A DNA stretch of 64,000 bases from Tsuneonella aeria. GTDB lineage: Bacteria > Pseudomonadota > Alphaproteobacteria > Sphingomonadales > Sphingomonadaceae. Each line of letters opens with the position of its first letter. Position 1 is the stretch's first letter. The stretch covers positions 1,426,001 through 1,490,000 of the forward strand of contig NZ_WTZA01000001.1 of NCBI RefSeq assembly GCF_009827495.1, in the 5' to 3' direction. Positions 24,246 to 32,467 of the stretch are shown piece after piece. The position numbers and the translations under genes are program-made. The notes below the pieces were generated by a model. It ran no database searches. It was not told the origin of the DNA and was given only the letters and a program-made list of their open reading frames with translations.

Positions 24246-25844
24246 GTGAGCAATCTCGTCCGCAGCGTCGGGACGATCGGCGCGCTGACCGCGGTCAGCC
24301 GCGTGTTCGGCTTCATGCGCGACATGCTGCTCAGCCGCGTGCTCGGCGCCGGGCTGGCGGCCGACGCGTGGCAACTCGCCTTCACGCTGCCCAACACCTT
24401 CCGCCGGTTGTTCGCCGAAGGGGCCTTCAGCGTCGCCTTCGTGCCGATGTATTCGCGCAAGCTGCACGCGGAGGACGGGGGAGAGGCGGCGGCGGACGCC
24501 TTTGCCGGCGACGTGCTGTCGGTGTTCGTCTGGGTGCTGCTCGGATTCTCCGCGCTGTGCATGATCGCGATGCCCGGCATCGTCTGGCTGCTCGCGCGCG
24601 AATACCAGGACGTGCCGGGCAAGTTCGAATTGTCAATCTGGCTCAGCCGGATGACATTTCCTTATCTCGGCCTCGTCAGCCTGGTGGCGATGCTGTCCGG
24701 CGTGCTCAATGCGCGGAGCCGCTTCGCCCCCGGCGCCTTCGCCCCGGTGTTCCTCAACATCGTGATGATCGGCGGGATCGTGGCGGGTTGGTATTTGCGC
24801 GGTGACGACGGCAGCGATGCGGTGGTCGCCTGGGCGCTCGCCATTTCGCTGTGCCTCGCCGGGATCGTGCAGCTCGGCTACATGAGCTGGGCCGCCCGGC
24901 GCGCCGGGGTGCGGCTGAAGGTCACGCGGCCGCGGTTTTCGCCCGAGGTCAAGCGACTCGGCATACTGATCCTGCCGGCCACGTTCGGCGCGGGGATCTA
25001 CCAGATCAGCCAGTTGGTCGACACGTTCTTCGCCACCAGCCTGCCGCAGGGATCGCTCACCCTGCTGAAGCTTGCCGACCGGCTGAACCAGATGCCGCTG
25101 GGCATCTTCGGCATCGCGCTCGGCACGGCCATCCTGCCGATGCTGGCGCGCCACATCCAGAGCGGCGACGCGGCCGAAGCGCAGCGCCTGCAGGGCAACG
25201 CGGTAGAAGTCGGCACGCTGCTGACCCTGCCGGCCGCCGCGGCGCTGGCGATCTGCGCGCCGGCCTTCGTCACCGCGTTCTTCGTCGGCGGCAAGATGAC
25301 CATGGCGGATGGGGCGATCATGGCCGACATAGTGGTTGCGCTCGTCTGCGGCCTGCCTGCCTATGTCCTGGTCAAGGTGTTCCAGCCGGCGTTCTTCAGC
25401 CGCGAGGACACCCGCACCCCGGTGTGGATCGCGGCGGCCGCGCTTTCCATCAACATCGCGCTAAATTTCTGGGTCGTGCCGCGATACGGCATCGTCGGCC
25501 TCGCCGCCGCGACGGCGTTCACCGCCACGCTCAACGTGTGCCTGCTGTACATCATGCTGCAGCGCCGCGGCTGGTTCCGCATGACCGCGCGGCTCGCCAG
25601 CCGGATCGCCCGGCAGGTTCTCGCGACCGCGGTGATGGGCGCTTTCCTGTGGTGGCTGATGCCGCGGATGGCGGAATGGTACGCGGGGAACGTCATCGAA
25701 CGCGTTGCCTCGCTCGCGGCGCTGACGCTGGGCGGCCTGGCGATTTTCTTTGGCGCGGCTTTCGTGCTCGGCGCCCTCGACAAGGACCTCATCGGCCAGC
25801 TACGGCGCCGTCGTCCGGGCCGACCGGTCGATCTGGCGGAATAG
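24246..25844 (+). CDS. murJ: lipid II flippase MurJ
   Basis: MurJ moves lipid II across the inner membrane for peptidoglycan synthesis. The 532-residue protein starts with GTG and has about 14 hydrophobic helices. Family hallmarks are TAVSRVFGFMRDMLLSRVLG in the first helix, and PNTFRRLFAEGAFSVAFVPM with the arginines that line the central cavity. Gene order secB-murJ-trpS is tight: trpS starts 2 bp after this stop, so the last two are co-transcribed. Confidence 0.95.
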   Translation: MSNLVRSVGTIGALTAVSRVFGFMRDMLLSRVLGAGLAADAWQLAFTLPNTFRRLFAEGAFSVAFVPMYSRKLHAEDGGEAAADAFAGDVLSVFVWVLLGFSALCMIAMPGIVWLLAREYQDVPGKFELSIWLSRMTFPYLGLVSLVAMLSGVLNARSRFAPGAFAPVFLNIVMIGGIVAGWYLRGDDGSDAVVAWALAISLCLAGIVQLGYMSWAARRAGVRLKVTRPRFSPEVKRLGILILPATFGAGIYQISQLVDTFFATSLPQGSLTLLKLADRLNQMPLGIFGIALGTAILPMLARHIQSGDAAEAQRLQGNAVEVGTLLTLPAAAALAICAPAFVTAFFVGGKMTMADGAIMADIVVALVCGLPAYVLVKVFQPAFFSREDTRTPVWIAAAALSINIALNFWVVPRYGIVGLAAATAFTATLNVCLLYIMLQRRGWFRMTARLASRIARQVLATAVMGAFLWWLMPRMAEWYAGNVIERVASLAALTLGGLAIFFGAAFVLGALDKDLIGQLRRRRPGRPVDLAE

Positions 25845-25846
25845 AA

Positions 25847-26860
25847 ATGCGCGTCGTCTCCGGCATCCAGCCCACTGGCAACCTTCATCTCGGCAACTAC
25901 CTGGGCGCGATCCGCAACTGGGTGCGGATGCAGGACGAACTGGGCGACGATGGCCAGTGCCTGTTCTTCCTGGCCGACCTTCACGCCATCAGCCAGCCGC
26001 ACGAGCCCGCACAGCTGCGCCGCGCCACGCTGGAAATGGCCGCGGCCCTGGTGGCCTGCGGGATCGATCCTGCCCGCTCCGTCCTGTTCAACCAGGCGCA
26101 AGTCCCCGCCCATGCGGAGCTGCAATGGCTGCTCAACGGCACCGCCCGCATGGGCTGGCTCAATCGCATGACGCAGTGGAAGGACAAGGCGGGCAAGAAC
26201 CGCGAAGGCCAGTCGGTGGCGCTGTTCACCTATCCGGTGCTGCAGGCGGCCGACGTGCTGCTTTACCAGGCGACTCACGTCCCGGTGGGCGAGGACCAGA
26301 AGCAGCATCTCGAATTCGCGCGCGACGTCGCGCAGAAGTTCAACAACGACTTCGCGAGCGAAGGTGCTCCGGTCTTCACTTTGCCCGATCCGATCACCCC
26401 GCCCGATGCGGCGCGGATCATGTCCTTGCGCGACGGCGCCGCGAAGATGAGCAAGTCCGATCCCAGCGACATGAGCCGGATCAACCTGGTCGACGATCCC
26501 GATCTCGTCATGACGAAGGTCAAAAAGGCCCGGACCGACCCGGAACCGCTGCCGTCCGAAGCGGCGGGCCTAGCCGGCAGGCCGGAAGCTGCGAACCTCG
26601 TCGCGATCTATGCCGTCCTCACCGGAGAACCGGTAGATTCCGTGCTGGCGCAGATGGGCGGCAAGGGCTTCGGCGCGTTCAAGCCGCTGCTGGGCGAAGT
26701 GCTGGTGGAAACGCTGCGCCCCATATCCGCGCGCTTCCGCGCCTTGCTGGCCGACCGCGAGGAACTGGATGCGATTCTCGCCCGCGGCAGCGCCCGCGCG
26801 CGCGAAATCGCCCAGCCAACGCTCGACAGGACATACGCGGCGCTCGGCCTGGTGCGCTAA
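25847..26860 (+). CDS. trpS: tryptophanyl-tRNA synthetase
   Basis: TrpRS charges tRNA-Trp. The 337-residue class I synthetase has the HIGH-like motif in GNLHLGNYLGAIRNW, the tryptophan-specific VGEDQKQHLEFARDVAQKFN stretch, and the KMSKS loop (GAAKMSKSDPSDMSRI). The length is standard for bacterial TrpS. It starts 2 bp after murJ, so translation is probably coupled. No T-box or attenuator is visible in that small gap. Confidence 0.97.
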   Translation: MRVVSGIQPTGNLHLGNYLGAIRNWVRMQDELGDDGQCLFFLADLHAISQPHEPAQLRRATLEMAAALVACGIDPARSVLFNQAQVPAHAELQWLLNGTARMGWLNRMTQWKDKAGKNREGQSVALFTYPVLQAADVLLYQATHVPVGEDQKQHLEFARDVAQKFNNDFASEGAPVFTLPDPITPPDAARIMSLRDGAAKMSKSDPSDMSRINLVDDPDLVMTKVKKARTDPEPLPSEAAGLAGRPEAANLVAIYAVLTGEPVDSVLAQMGGKGFGAFKPLLGEVLVETLRPISARFRALLADREELDAILARGSARAREIAQPTLDRTYAALGLVR

Positions 26861-26989
26861 CTTTTCTGAAGTACACCATTCAAACTCGGTTCACCGCACC
26901 TACTTTACACCCTGCCGCACAGATGACAGCCTGAGCCGGTCCGATACCGGGCCGACCGCGCTCGTCGCTTTCGATCAAGGGGTTCGCCA

Positions 26990-27697
26990 ATGTCATTTCT
27001 GACCGATTGGGGTCGCAAGTTGAAGATGGTCGCAGTGCCGCTGGCACTGGGCGCCCTCGCAGCCTGCGCCACCCCGTTCAACGCCAATGTCCAGCGCTAT
27101 CAGGCGCAGCTTCCCGCGCCGCAGGGCCAGACGTTCGCCGTGGTGGCCGAAGATCCCTCGCTCGCCGGCGGGCTGGAGTTTTCGCAGTACGCGGACTTCG
27201 TCGAAGCCAACATGACCCGGCTGGGTTACACCCAGGCCGCATCGCCGCAGTCAGCCGACCTGCTCGTCCGCTTCGATTACGGCGTCGACCGGGGGCGCGA
27301 ACGCGTCCGCCGCACCGGCTTCCGCGATCCGTTCTATAGCCCGTGGTATGGCTACAGCCGTTTCGGCTACAGCCGCGGCTATTGGGGTCCGTCGTGGGGC
27401 GGCCGCGGTTACTGGGGCCGGCCGTGGAGCTACGGCTTCTATGATCCGTGGTTCGACAACGGCGTCGACGTTTACACCGTTTACAACAGCGAGATCGACC
27501 TGAAGATCGATTCGCGCGCCACCGGCCAGCGCCTCTTCGAAGGCAAGGCCCAGGCAGTGTCCACGTCCAACCGGTTGCAGTACCTCGTGCCCAACCTGGT
27601 CGAGGCGATGTTCACCGACTTCCCCGGCCGCAGTGGTGAGACGGTGCGCATCTCGATTGCGCCGGAAAACCAGCCGGTCCAGCGCAACCGGCGCTGA
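26990..27697 (+). CDS. DUF4136 domain lipoprotein
   Basis: 235 residues with a lipobox (LALGALAACATP), so it should sit in the membrane as a lipoprotein. The DUF4136 pattern is present: an early FAVVAEDPSLAGGLEFSQYA, a middle LLVRFDYGVDRG, and a late DLKIDSRATGQRLFEGKAQA. A Tyr/Trp/Gly/Arg-rich patch of about 50 residues (~110-155) interrupts the domain and is unusual in composition. Function is unknown. The gene ends in a bidirectional stem-loop shared with the convergent GNAT gene. Confidence 0.83.
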   Translation: MSFLTDWGRKLKMVAVPLALGALAACATPFNANVQRYQAQLPAPQGQTFAVVAEDPSLAGGLEFSQYADFVEANMTRLGYTQAASPQSADLLVRFDYGVDRGRERVRRTGFRDPFYSPWYGYSRFGYSRGYWGPSWGGRGYWGRPWSYGFYDPWFDNGVDVYTVYNSEIDLKIDSRATGQRLFEGKAQAVSTSNRLQYLVPNLVEAMFTDFPGRSGETVRISIAPENQPVQRNRR

Positions 27698-27727
27698 TCG
27701 CGAAACCTTTGGGGGCAACCTCGAGCG

Positions 27728-27758
27728 GGGCGGGTCGCAGAGATGCGGCCCGCCCTTT
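27728..27758. terminator. bidirectional terminator between convergent genes
   Basis: An 11-bp stem (27728-27738 with 27745-27755, one G-U pair) and a 6-nt loop lie between the DUF4136 gene and the convergent GNAT gene. A short T-rich tail follows on the + strand; the other side lacks a clear T-run. Confidence 0.65.
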
Positions 27759-27761
27759 CGC

Positions 27762-28301
27762 TTATGCCAGCGCTCCGCCGGTGAAATCGTCCCGCGTGAT
27801 TTCGTAAACGACATGTCGCACCGGGCGGCCCTGGTAAGCGCCGTCTTCCACCCAGCCTTCGACCAGCCGGCCGCCGACCCTTTCGATCGCCTTGCGCGAA
27901 CGGAGATTGCCTTCCCCGATGCGGAACAGGACGCGGGGAAAACGGGCAAGCGCATGGCCGATCATCAGCCGCTTGATCTCGCGATTCATCCCGGTTCCCC
28001 AGTGCGTGCGGGCAAGGAATGTCCAGCCGATCTCGATCTCGCGCGGGTCGAGCGGGCAGGGACGGAATTGCGAGCTCCCCGCGATGGCGCCGCTCGGGCG
28101 ATGGACCGCCACCAGCGCACCGCCGGCCGCCAGCGCGTCTTCGAAGAACGTGCGGAATACGTCTTCCCGCCAGCGGTCGTGCACGGGGTGCTGTTCCCAC
28201 AACAGCGGGTCGCGCGCGACCGCGTAGAGCGCGTCCCAGTCGTCCGCCTGCAGTGGCCGCAAATGGACGGCGCCGCCCTGGAGAATAGGCTGGCGGTTCA
28301 C
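27762..28301 (-). CDS. GNAT family N-acetyltransferase (RimJ/RimL-like)
   Basis: 179 residues of the RimJ/RimL subgroup. It has the typical start (LQGGAVHLRPLQADDWDALY), a substrate-side IEIGWTFLARTHWGTGMN, and the acetyl-CoA end (RIGEGNLRSRKAIERVGGRL). Such enzymes acetylate N-termini of ribosomal proteins or small molecules; the target here is unknown. It sits 10 bp downstream of the aminotransferase gene on the same strand, so it is probably co-transcribed with it. Confidence 0.85.
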   Translation of the reverse strand: MNRQPILQGGAVHLRPLQADDWDALYAVARDPLLWEQHPVHDRWREDVFRTFFEDALAAGGALVAVHRPSGAIAGSSQFRPCPLDPREIEIGWTFLARTHWGTGMNREIKRLMIGHALARFPRVLFRIGEGNLRSRKAIERVGGRLVEGWVEDGAYQGRPVRHVVYEITRDDFTGGALA

Positions 28302-28311
28302 GCCCGCCCCG

Positions 28312-29496
28312 TCAGCGGGCGACGTCGGTCAGGGCGGCGATGAATCGCTCGATATTGTCGGCGGTGAGGCCGGCCACGTTGATGCGGCCCGACCCGGCCA
28401 TGTAGATGGCATGATCGTCACGCAGCATCGCGATCTGCTCACGCGAGAGGGGCAGCATGGAGAACAGGCCGTTCTGCGCCGCGAGCGGGGTAAGGTCGAT
28501 CGTTCCGGCGAGCCCCTGCTCGGCCAGCCGGTCCCGCACCTGGCGCATCCGCGCGCGCATCACGCCAAGTTCGTCCTGCCACTGGGCAGCGAGTTCGGCA
28601 TCGTCCAGCACCAGCCGCACCGCCGCGGCGCCGTGGTCGGGCGGCATGGACCAGTTCGCCCGCGCCAGCGCGGCCGCGTTCGACAGGATCGCCGGCAGTT
28701 GGCCGCCGTCCCGCGCCATGACGTAGAACGCGCCGACCCGGTCGCGATAGAGGCCGAAGTTCTTGTCGCAACTGTACGCCACCAGCGCTTCCGGGACGGC
28801 CGCCAGCACGGTGCGCAGGCCGACCGCGTCTGCCTCCATGCCGTGACCCAGGCCCTGGTATGCGACGTCGATGATCGGCAGCACCGCGCCGTCCGCCAGC
28901 GCAGCGGCGATCGCGTCCCACTGTTCGGGCGTGTAGTCGATGCCGGTGGGGTTGTGGCAGCAGCCATGGAGCAGCACGGCCTCGCCCGGCCCGGCGCCGC
29001 GGATCGCCTGGAGCACGGCGTCCACGTTCGCGGTGCCATCGGCGCGCGCGTGTTCGAACGGGACGGGCTCCACCTCGAGGTCCGCCAGGATCTGCGCGTG
29101 GTTCGGCCAGCTCGGCGTGCCCATGTGCACGCGGGTGACGCCCGCCGCCTTGGCGAGCGCCGCAGCCAGGCGCACGGCACCCGTGCCGCCGGGCGTCTGC
29201 ATGCCTTCGATCCGCCCGCCCATGGTGGGGTCCGTGCCGAAGATGTGCGGCATCAGGGCGTGGACGAACCCCATGTCGCCTTCGGGCCCGAGGTAGGATT
29301 TGGAAACCTGCGTCTCCACCAATCGCCGCTCGGCCGCCTTGATCGCGGCAAACACGGGCGTGTCGCCCTGCGCGGTGCGATAGACGCCCACGCCAAGATC
29401 GATCTTGTCGCTACGCGGATCGGCGGCGTGAAGCTTTATCAGCGCGAGCAGCGCATCGGGGGCGGCAGGGTCCAGGTTCTCGAGCATGAGGGCCAC
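28312..29496 (-). CDS. aromatic/aspartate aminotransferase (class I, PLP)
   Basis: 394 residues of the AspC/TyrB fold. Conserved parts are DLGVGVYRTAQGDTPVF, the GPEGDMGF loop, LLHGCCHNPTGID (the Asn contacting PLP), DVAYQGLGHGME, and the catalytic lysine in YSCDKNFGLYRDRVG. The likely reaction is transamination of aromatic amino acids or aspartate with 2-oxoglutarate. Amino acid preference cannot be settled from sequence. The GNAT gene follows closely; eipA lies upstream with its own start region. Confidence 0.92.
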   Translation of the reverse strand: MALMLENLDPAAPDALLALIKLHAADPRSDKIDLGVGVYRTAQGDTPVFAAIKAAERRLVETQVSKSYLGPEGDMGFVHALMPHIFGTDPTMGGRIEGMQTPGGTGAVRLAAALAKAAGVTRVHMGTPSWPNHAQILADLEVEPVPFEHARADGTANVDAVLQAIRGAGPGEAVLLHGCCHNPTGIDYTPEQWDAIAAALADGAVLPIIDVAYQGLGHGMEADAVGLRTVLAAVPEALVAYSCDKNFGLYRDRVGAFYVMARDGGQLPAILSNAAALARANWSMPPDHGAAAVRLVLDDAELAAQWQDELGVMRARMRQVRDRLAEQGLAGTIDLTPLAAQNGLFSMLPLSREQIAMLRDDHAIYMAGSGRINVAGLTADNIERFIAALTDVAR

Positions 29497-29572
29497 TTAC
29501 CGCACGCACCAAGGGCCGCAACAGGATTTCCCGTCGCGGCCCCGGCAGGATTTCGGAACGAGCGGGGCGCCG

Positions 29573-30346
29573 TCAGAAAGGCAGCCAGCGCTGCTCCTTG
29601 GAAAACTTCATGTAACCGGCGTTGATCCCCAGCCGGAGGCCGGCCCCCACGCGGATCGGGATCAGCACGACATCGCCCTTGCGCATGTACGACGCGTTGA
29701 GGCCGCCGATGGCGTAGGCCGCGCCTTCGCCCGAAGGATAGCGCTCGAACAGCTCTTCGGTGTCGTAGAGATTGTAAACCAGCACGAACGTGTTGCCCGC
29801 GTTGGCGCCGGCGTCGAAGCCGATCGACGGCCCGGTCCAGTAGACCGGCTTCTGGCCTTCGACCTTGTGATAGAGCGTGCCCGATCCGTAACGCGCGCCC
29901 ACGATGAACGCGCCGCTCGCCTCGCGCCCCACGATATAGCCGTTGGGTTCGCCCTGCTTCGCCAGCAGATCCTCGATCATGCGTGCAAGCCCTTCGGCAC
30001 CCTTGCCGAAGACGCCCTCGGCTGCGCCGATCAGGTCGTCCTTCTTGTAGGTGTCGCCCTGCGCCGCTGCCACCGCGGGATCTCCCGCAGCCTGCGTCGC
30101 CGCGACCGATGGTTCCGGGCTCGTCACCACCGGATCGGCCCATTCGGCAGCCACTTCACCGGTCGCCGCGGTCGGCGCAGGTGCGGCATTGTATGCCGGC
30201 TGCTGCGCGGGTTGCGCCAGGTCGGCGTCGATACCCGCGTTGGGATCGACCGTTTCGATCTGCGCGAGAGCCGGTGAAGCCGCCAGCGCGGCGGCCCCGA
30301 GCGCAGCAATCCATCCGCGACGCACGAGGCGGTTGAGCATGACCAT
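29573..30346 (-). CDS. EipA family (DUF1134) periplasmic protein
   Basis: 257 residues with a signal peptide (LVRRGWIAALGAAALAASPALAQ), an alanine/proline-rich disordered stretch, and the DUF1134 domain (~95-257). The domain is marked by GAEGLARMIEDLLAKQGEPN, YIVGREASGAFIVGARYGSG, WTGPSIGFDAGANAGNTFVL and RVGAGLRLGINAGYMKF. EipA proteins are small periplasmic barrels needed for envelope integrity in Brucella and related bacteria. A GGAGGG ribosome binding site supports the start at 30346 over longer alternatives. It is the last chromosomal gene before the tRNA-Ser integration site. Confidence 0.88.
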   Translation of the reverse strand: MVMLNRLVRRGWIAALGAAALAASPALAQIETVDPNAGIDADLAQPAQQPAYNAAPAPTAATGEVAAEWADPVVTSPEPSVAATQAAGDPAVAAAQGDTYKKDDLIGAAEGVFGKGAEGLARMIEDLLAKQGEPNGYIVGREASGAFIVGARYGSGTLYHKVEGQKPVYWTGPSIGFDAGANAGNTFVLVYNLYDTEELFERYPSGEGAAYAIGGLNASYMRKGDVVLIPIRVGAGLRLGINAGYMKFSKEQRWLPF

Positions 30347-30530
30347 TGTTCCCTCCATCCCCAACGCCGGGAATTCCACCACCCAAGAGACGCCCGCCGC
30401 GCTGAAGCGGCAATGAATGCGCGCCGAATGGAATCCTGTTTGCGGTGAACCGAGTCTTTTCACGGCCGCCGTCGACCCCCTTGCCGCCCCCACACCCCGC
30501 CGCTATAGGCCCCGCTCGCCGCTGCGATCC

Positions 30531-30623
30531 GGAGACGTGGGTGAGTGGCTGAAACCAACGGTTTGCTAAACCGTCGTACTGGTAAATCCGGTACCGAGGG
30601 TTCGAATCCCTCCGTCTCCGCCA
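30531..30623 (+). tRNA. tRNA-Ser (GCT)
   Basis: A complete class II tRNA of 93 nt including the encoded CCA. The acceptor pairs GGAGACG with CGTCTCC, discriminator G. The anticodon stem-loop puts GCT at 30565-30567, a long variable arm follows, and the T-arm carries GGTTCGAATCC. Its 3' end is the crossover target of an integrative element: the last bases are repeated at 45162-45177 and, in a longer form, at 54474-54495. Confidence 0.97.
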
Positions 30624-30625
30624 CT
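30610..30625 (+). other. attL core of the tRNA-Ser element
   Basis: CTCCGTCTCCGCCACT at the tRNA-Ser 3' end is repeated exactly at 45162-45177, where the integrase gene lies close by. The integration leaves the tRNA intact, as usual for P4-type integrases. Confidence 0.85.
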
Positions 30626-30665
30626 TTCCTCTGAAACAATTGTGTTTTTACGAATAAGGACGCGT

Positions 30666-30690
30666 CGTTCCCATAACCGCTCCCCGATAA
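30666..30690 (+). repeat. left-end integrase arm-type repeat
   Basis: This 25-bp stretch matches 45009-45033 with one mismatch. It contains GTTCCCA at 30667 and a degenerate second copy 12 bp later. It lies about 40 bp inside attL, where arm-type sites of tyrosine integrases are expected. Confidence 0.6.
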
Positions 30691-30760
30691 GCCGCTCGCT
30701 TTGTTGTGTTTGGATTGAGGCTGGCGCATTCTTGCCAGCAACGCGCGGAAGGGGGCTTCG

Positions 30761-31201
30761 ATGTCATTTTTGAAACGGTTGTTTGGCGTGAAGCCGGACA
30801 GACGCAGCGCCAAACAAACTGGATTTTTCTGGCAGCGTGCCGAGCTACCGGCGCTGGCGGCCGGACGGGGTTTCAACCAGGACGTTGTTGGCGAGTCGTT
30901 CCACAAGGCGATATTGAAGCGCATTACAGGCGGCTCAACCCGTTTCGGTGTGACAGTTGATAAGACGGCTGAATTAGTGATCGGGGCTTTCGAAGGATCG
31001 CCTGCCCTTTTCGTTTTCATCGAGGGCCAGCGCGTCGGTTCTATTTCGCGGCTGGAATCTGGCGAGTTAATGGCCGAATTGTTAGCGGTTGCGCCGAACG
31101 GACATGCCACATCGAAAGCGAACGTGGGCGCAGGATATGAAGGCGCGGACTATTGCGTTCGCCTGAGCCTTGCTCGGCCACTCAGGGTTCGTAGCGCCTA
31201 A
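30761..31201 (+). CDS. HIRAN-like domain protein
   Basis: 146 residues. After a basic N-terminus, the stretch from about residue 40 to 110 resembles a HIRAN domain: QDVVGESFHKAILKRITGG at the start, a middle strand TAELVIGAFEGSPALFVF, and the end EGQRVGSISRLESGELMAEL. HIRAN domains bind 3' ends of single-stranded DNA at damaged or stalled forks, and bacterial ones are often stand-alone. A GAAGGGGG ribosome binding site precedes the ATG. It is the first gene inside attL, next to the SRAP gene, so a DNA-damage role is plausible. The family match is by eye only. Confidence 0.5.
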   Translation: MSFLKRLFGVKPDRRSAKQTGFFWQRAELPALAAGRGFNQDVVGESFHKAILKRITGGSTRFGVTVDKTAELVIGAFEGSPALFVFIEGQRVGSISRLESGELMAELLAVAPNGHATSKANVGAGYEGADYCVRLSLARPLRVRSA

Positions 31202-31265
31202 CGAATCCTGCTCATTTCATTCCCTTGGCGCAGCGCACCGCCGCCACCGCGATGCGCGCCGGTCC

Positions 31266-31868
31266 CTAGCGCGCGCTCCATTTCTGCGTCGTCCGGTCTA
31301 ACATAACGGCCCCTTCAAACGGCACACATAGAGCCTTGGCGTCCGCGACTGTCCCGCGCAGCCACGCCTCATAATCACGCTCTGCCAGCAAAACTGGCAT
31401 CCGGTCATGGCATTCCGCCGCAGCTCCGCAGCTGTCAGTCATTACCATCGAATAGACTTCGCCCCATTCTTCGCTCGCGCGCCAGATACCAGCAGCGGCA
31501 AACACTTCGCGGTCGGGCAATCGCAACCAGGTTCGCGTCATTGCGCCTTTCGGCCCCTCCGCTTCCGCCCAGCCGGTCATGGGGATGAGACAGCGCCGCT
31601 CCTCAAAACTATAGCGCCACATGTAGCTGCCAAGCTTGTCGCTGCGCGCATTGTTTACCGGGCGAGGTTTCAGCAACTGCCCTTTCGCTCCCTTCATCGC
31701 CAGCGGGAAACCCCAAGTCATCCGCCGCAGGTCGCCTTGCGCCACAACCGCGCCCGGATAGCCGGGATAAACCTCTTCCCCCAAGTTCGCGCCTGTCATT
31801 GCATTCTGCACGCCGAACAGCCGCGCGACCTCCGCCGTGGCCTTGGTCATGCGATAGAGATTGCACAT
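31266..31868 (-). CDS. SOS response-associated peptidase (SRAP, YedK/HMCES family)
   Basis: 200 residues. The catalytic Cys2 that forms a thiazolidine bond with abasic sites is present (MCNLYRMT). The conserved RPVNNARSD motif binds DNA, the active-site Glu lies in TGWAEAEGPKG, and the C-terminal histidine is in AECHDRMPVLL. SRAP proteins shield abasic sites in single-stranded DNA. A perfect alphaproteobacterial LexA box lies 30 bp upstream of the start, so SOS control is likely. Neighbours are a HIRAN-like gene and a divergent zinc-ribbon gene. Confidence 0.93.
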   Translation of the reverse strand: MCNLYRMTKATAEVARLFGVQNAMTGANLGEEVYPGYPGAVVAQGDLRRMTWGFPLAMKGAKGQLLKPRPVNNARSDKLGSYMWRYSFEERRCLIPMTGWAEAEGPKGAMTRTWLRLPDREVFAAAGIWRASEEWGEVYSMVMTDSCGAAAECHDRMPVLLAERDYEAWLRGTVADAKALCVPFEGAVMLDRTTQKWSAR

Positions 31869-31897
31869 TGTTGCCTACTCTCTTCTCCGACTCGTTT

Positions 31898-31912
31898 GTT
31901 CTCGCCATGTTC
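31898..31912. promoter_or_regulatory. LexA (SOS) box, GTTC-N7-GTTC
   Basis: GTTCTCGCCATGTTC matches the alphaproteobacterial LexA consensus GTTCN7GTTC exactly. It lies 30 bp upstream of the SRAP start on one side and just before the divergent zinc-ribbon gene on the other, so both may be derepressed by DNA damage. Confidence 0.8.
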
Positions 31913-31918
31913 CAGCGA

Positions 31919-32158
31919 ATGGCCGATTACACCAGCCCCAAGCCCATCGATCCAATCTGGTATCAGCCGCATGCCTTTCTGCGAGTCCAATGCGGTTGCG
32001 GGCGAAACGAAACGTATGAGCTTAGCGAGTTTGCGGATTATCACCGCGTGGACCGGCGCACAAAGCTCTATCGGCTGATCGCCCGGCTGCGGTGCGAGAC
32101 GTGCGGGGCGCGCCCAGAAGCGGAGGTTACACGCTGGCGAAACGGAAACCGGCGTTAA
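31919..32158 (+). CDS. small zinc-ribbon-like protein
   Basis: 79 residues from MADYTSPKP; a start at 31907 would add four residues but overlaps the LexA box. Cysteines sit as CGCG (about residue 23) and CETCG (about residue 61), spaced to bind one zinc ion. Between them is a basic, tyrosine-rich helix (YHRVDRRTKLYRLIARLR). I do not recognise the family. The divergent SRAP gene shares the SOS-box region. Short cysteine-paired proteins of this kind are common in mobile elements. Confidence 0.55.
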   Translation: MADYTSPKPIDPIWYQPHAFLRVQCGCGRNETYELSEFADYHRVDRRTKLYRLIARLRCETCGARPEAEVTRWRNGNRR

Positions 32159-32197
32159 TCCTCGTTCTTGGAAGCTGCATGGGTCTGGCTGCGCGCC

Positions 32198-32467
32198 TTA
32201 ATTCAGCTCATGTCGCACCAGCCGCGCAATCTCTCTTAGGTATCGCGCCGCCGCCATGGTTTCGGCGGATCGCCCGCCATGCTTCCAGGCGTTGCGATTG
32301 CCTTTAGGTGCGCCGGGGTTCGTCCCGCCGTGCATTCGGCACCGCTTCCGCCCTTTCACCGCCGGGGATTGGCATTCCGCTCCCGAACGGGTCCGCGCCA
32401 AGCAACGCGGGGCCGATCCTAGGCGCGCCGTTTGTGGTTGCTTGGGATTGATCGTCGGCTTTTCCAT
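32198..32467 (-). CDS. HGG-motif small protein (phage/plasmid type)
   Basis: 89 residues from MEKPTINP. It has the pattern RCLARTRSGAECQSPAVKGR, then CRMHGGTNPGAPKGNRNAWK followed by HG. This Cys/His-rich motif with a GAPxGNxNAxKHG tail recurs in proteins of prophages and integrative elements, some placed next to terminase small-subunit genes. The function is not established. Its first 164 bp overlap the 3' end of the next gene upstream in a different frame, and both frames show real protein character. Confidence 0.7.
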   Translation of the reverse strand: MEKPTINPKQPQTARLGSAPRCLARTRSGAECQSPAVKGRKRCRMHGGTNPGAPKGNRNAWKHGGRSAETMAAARYLREIARLVRHELN

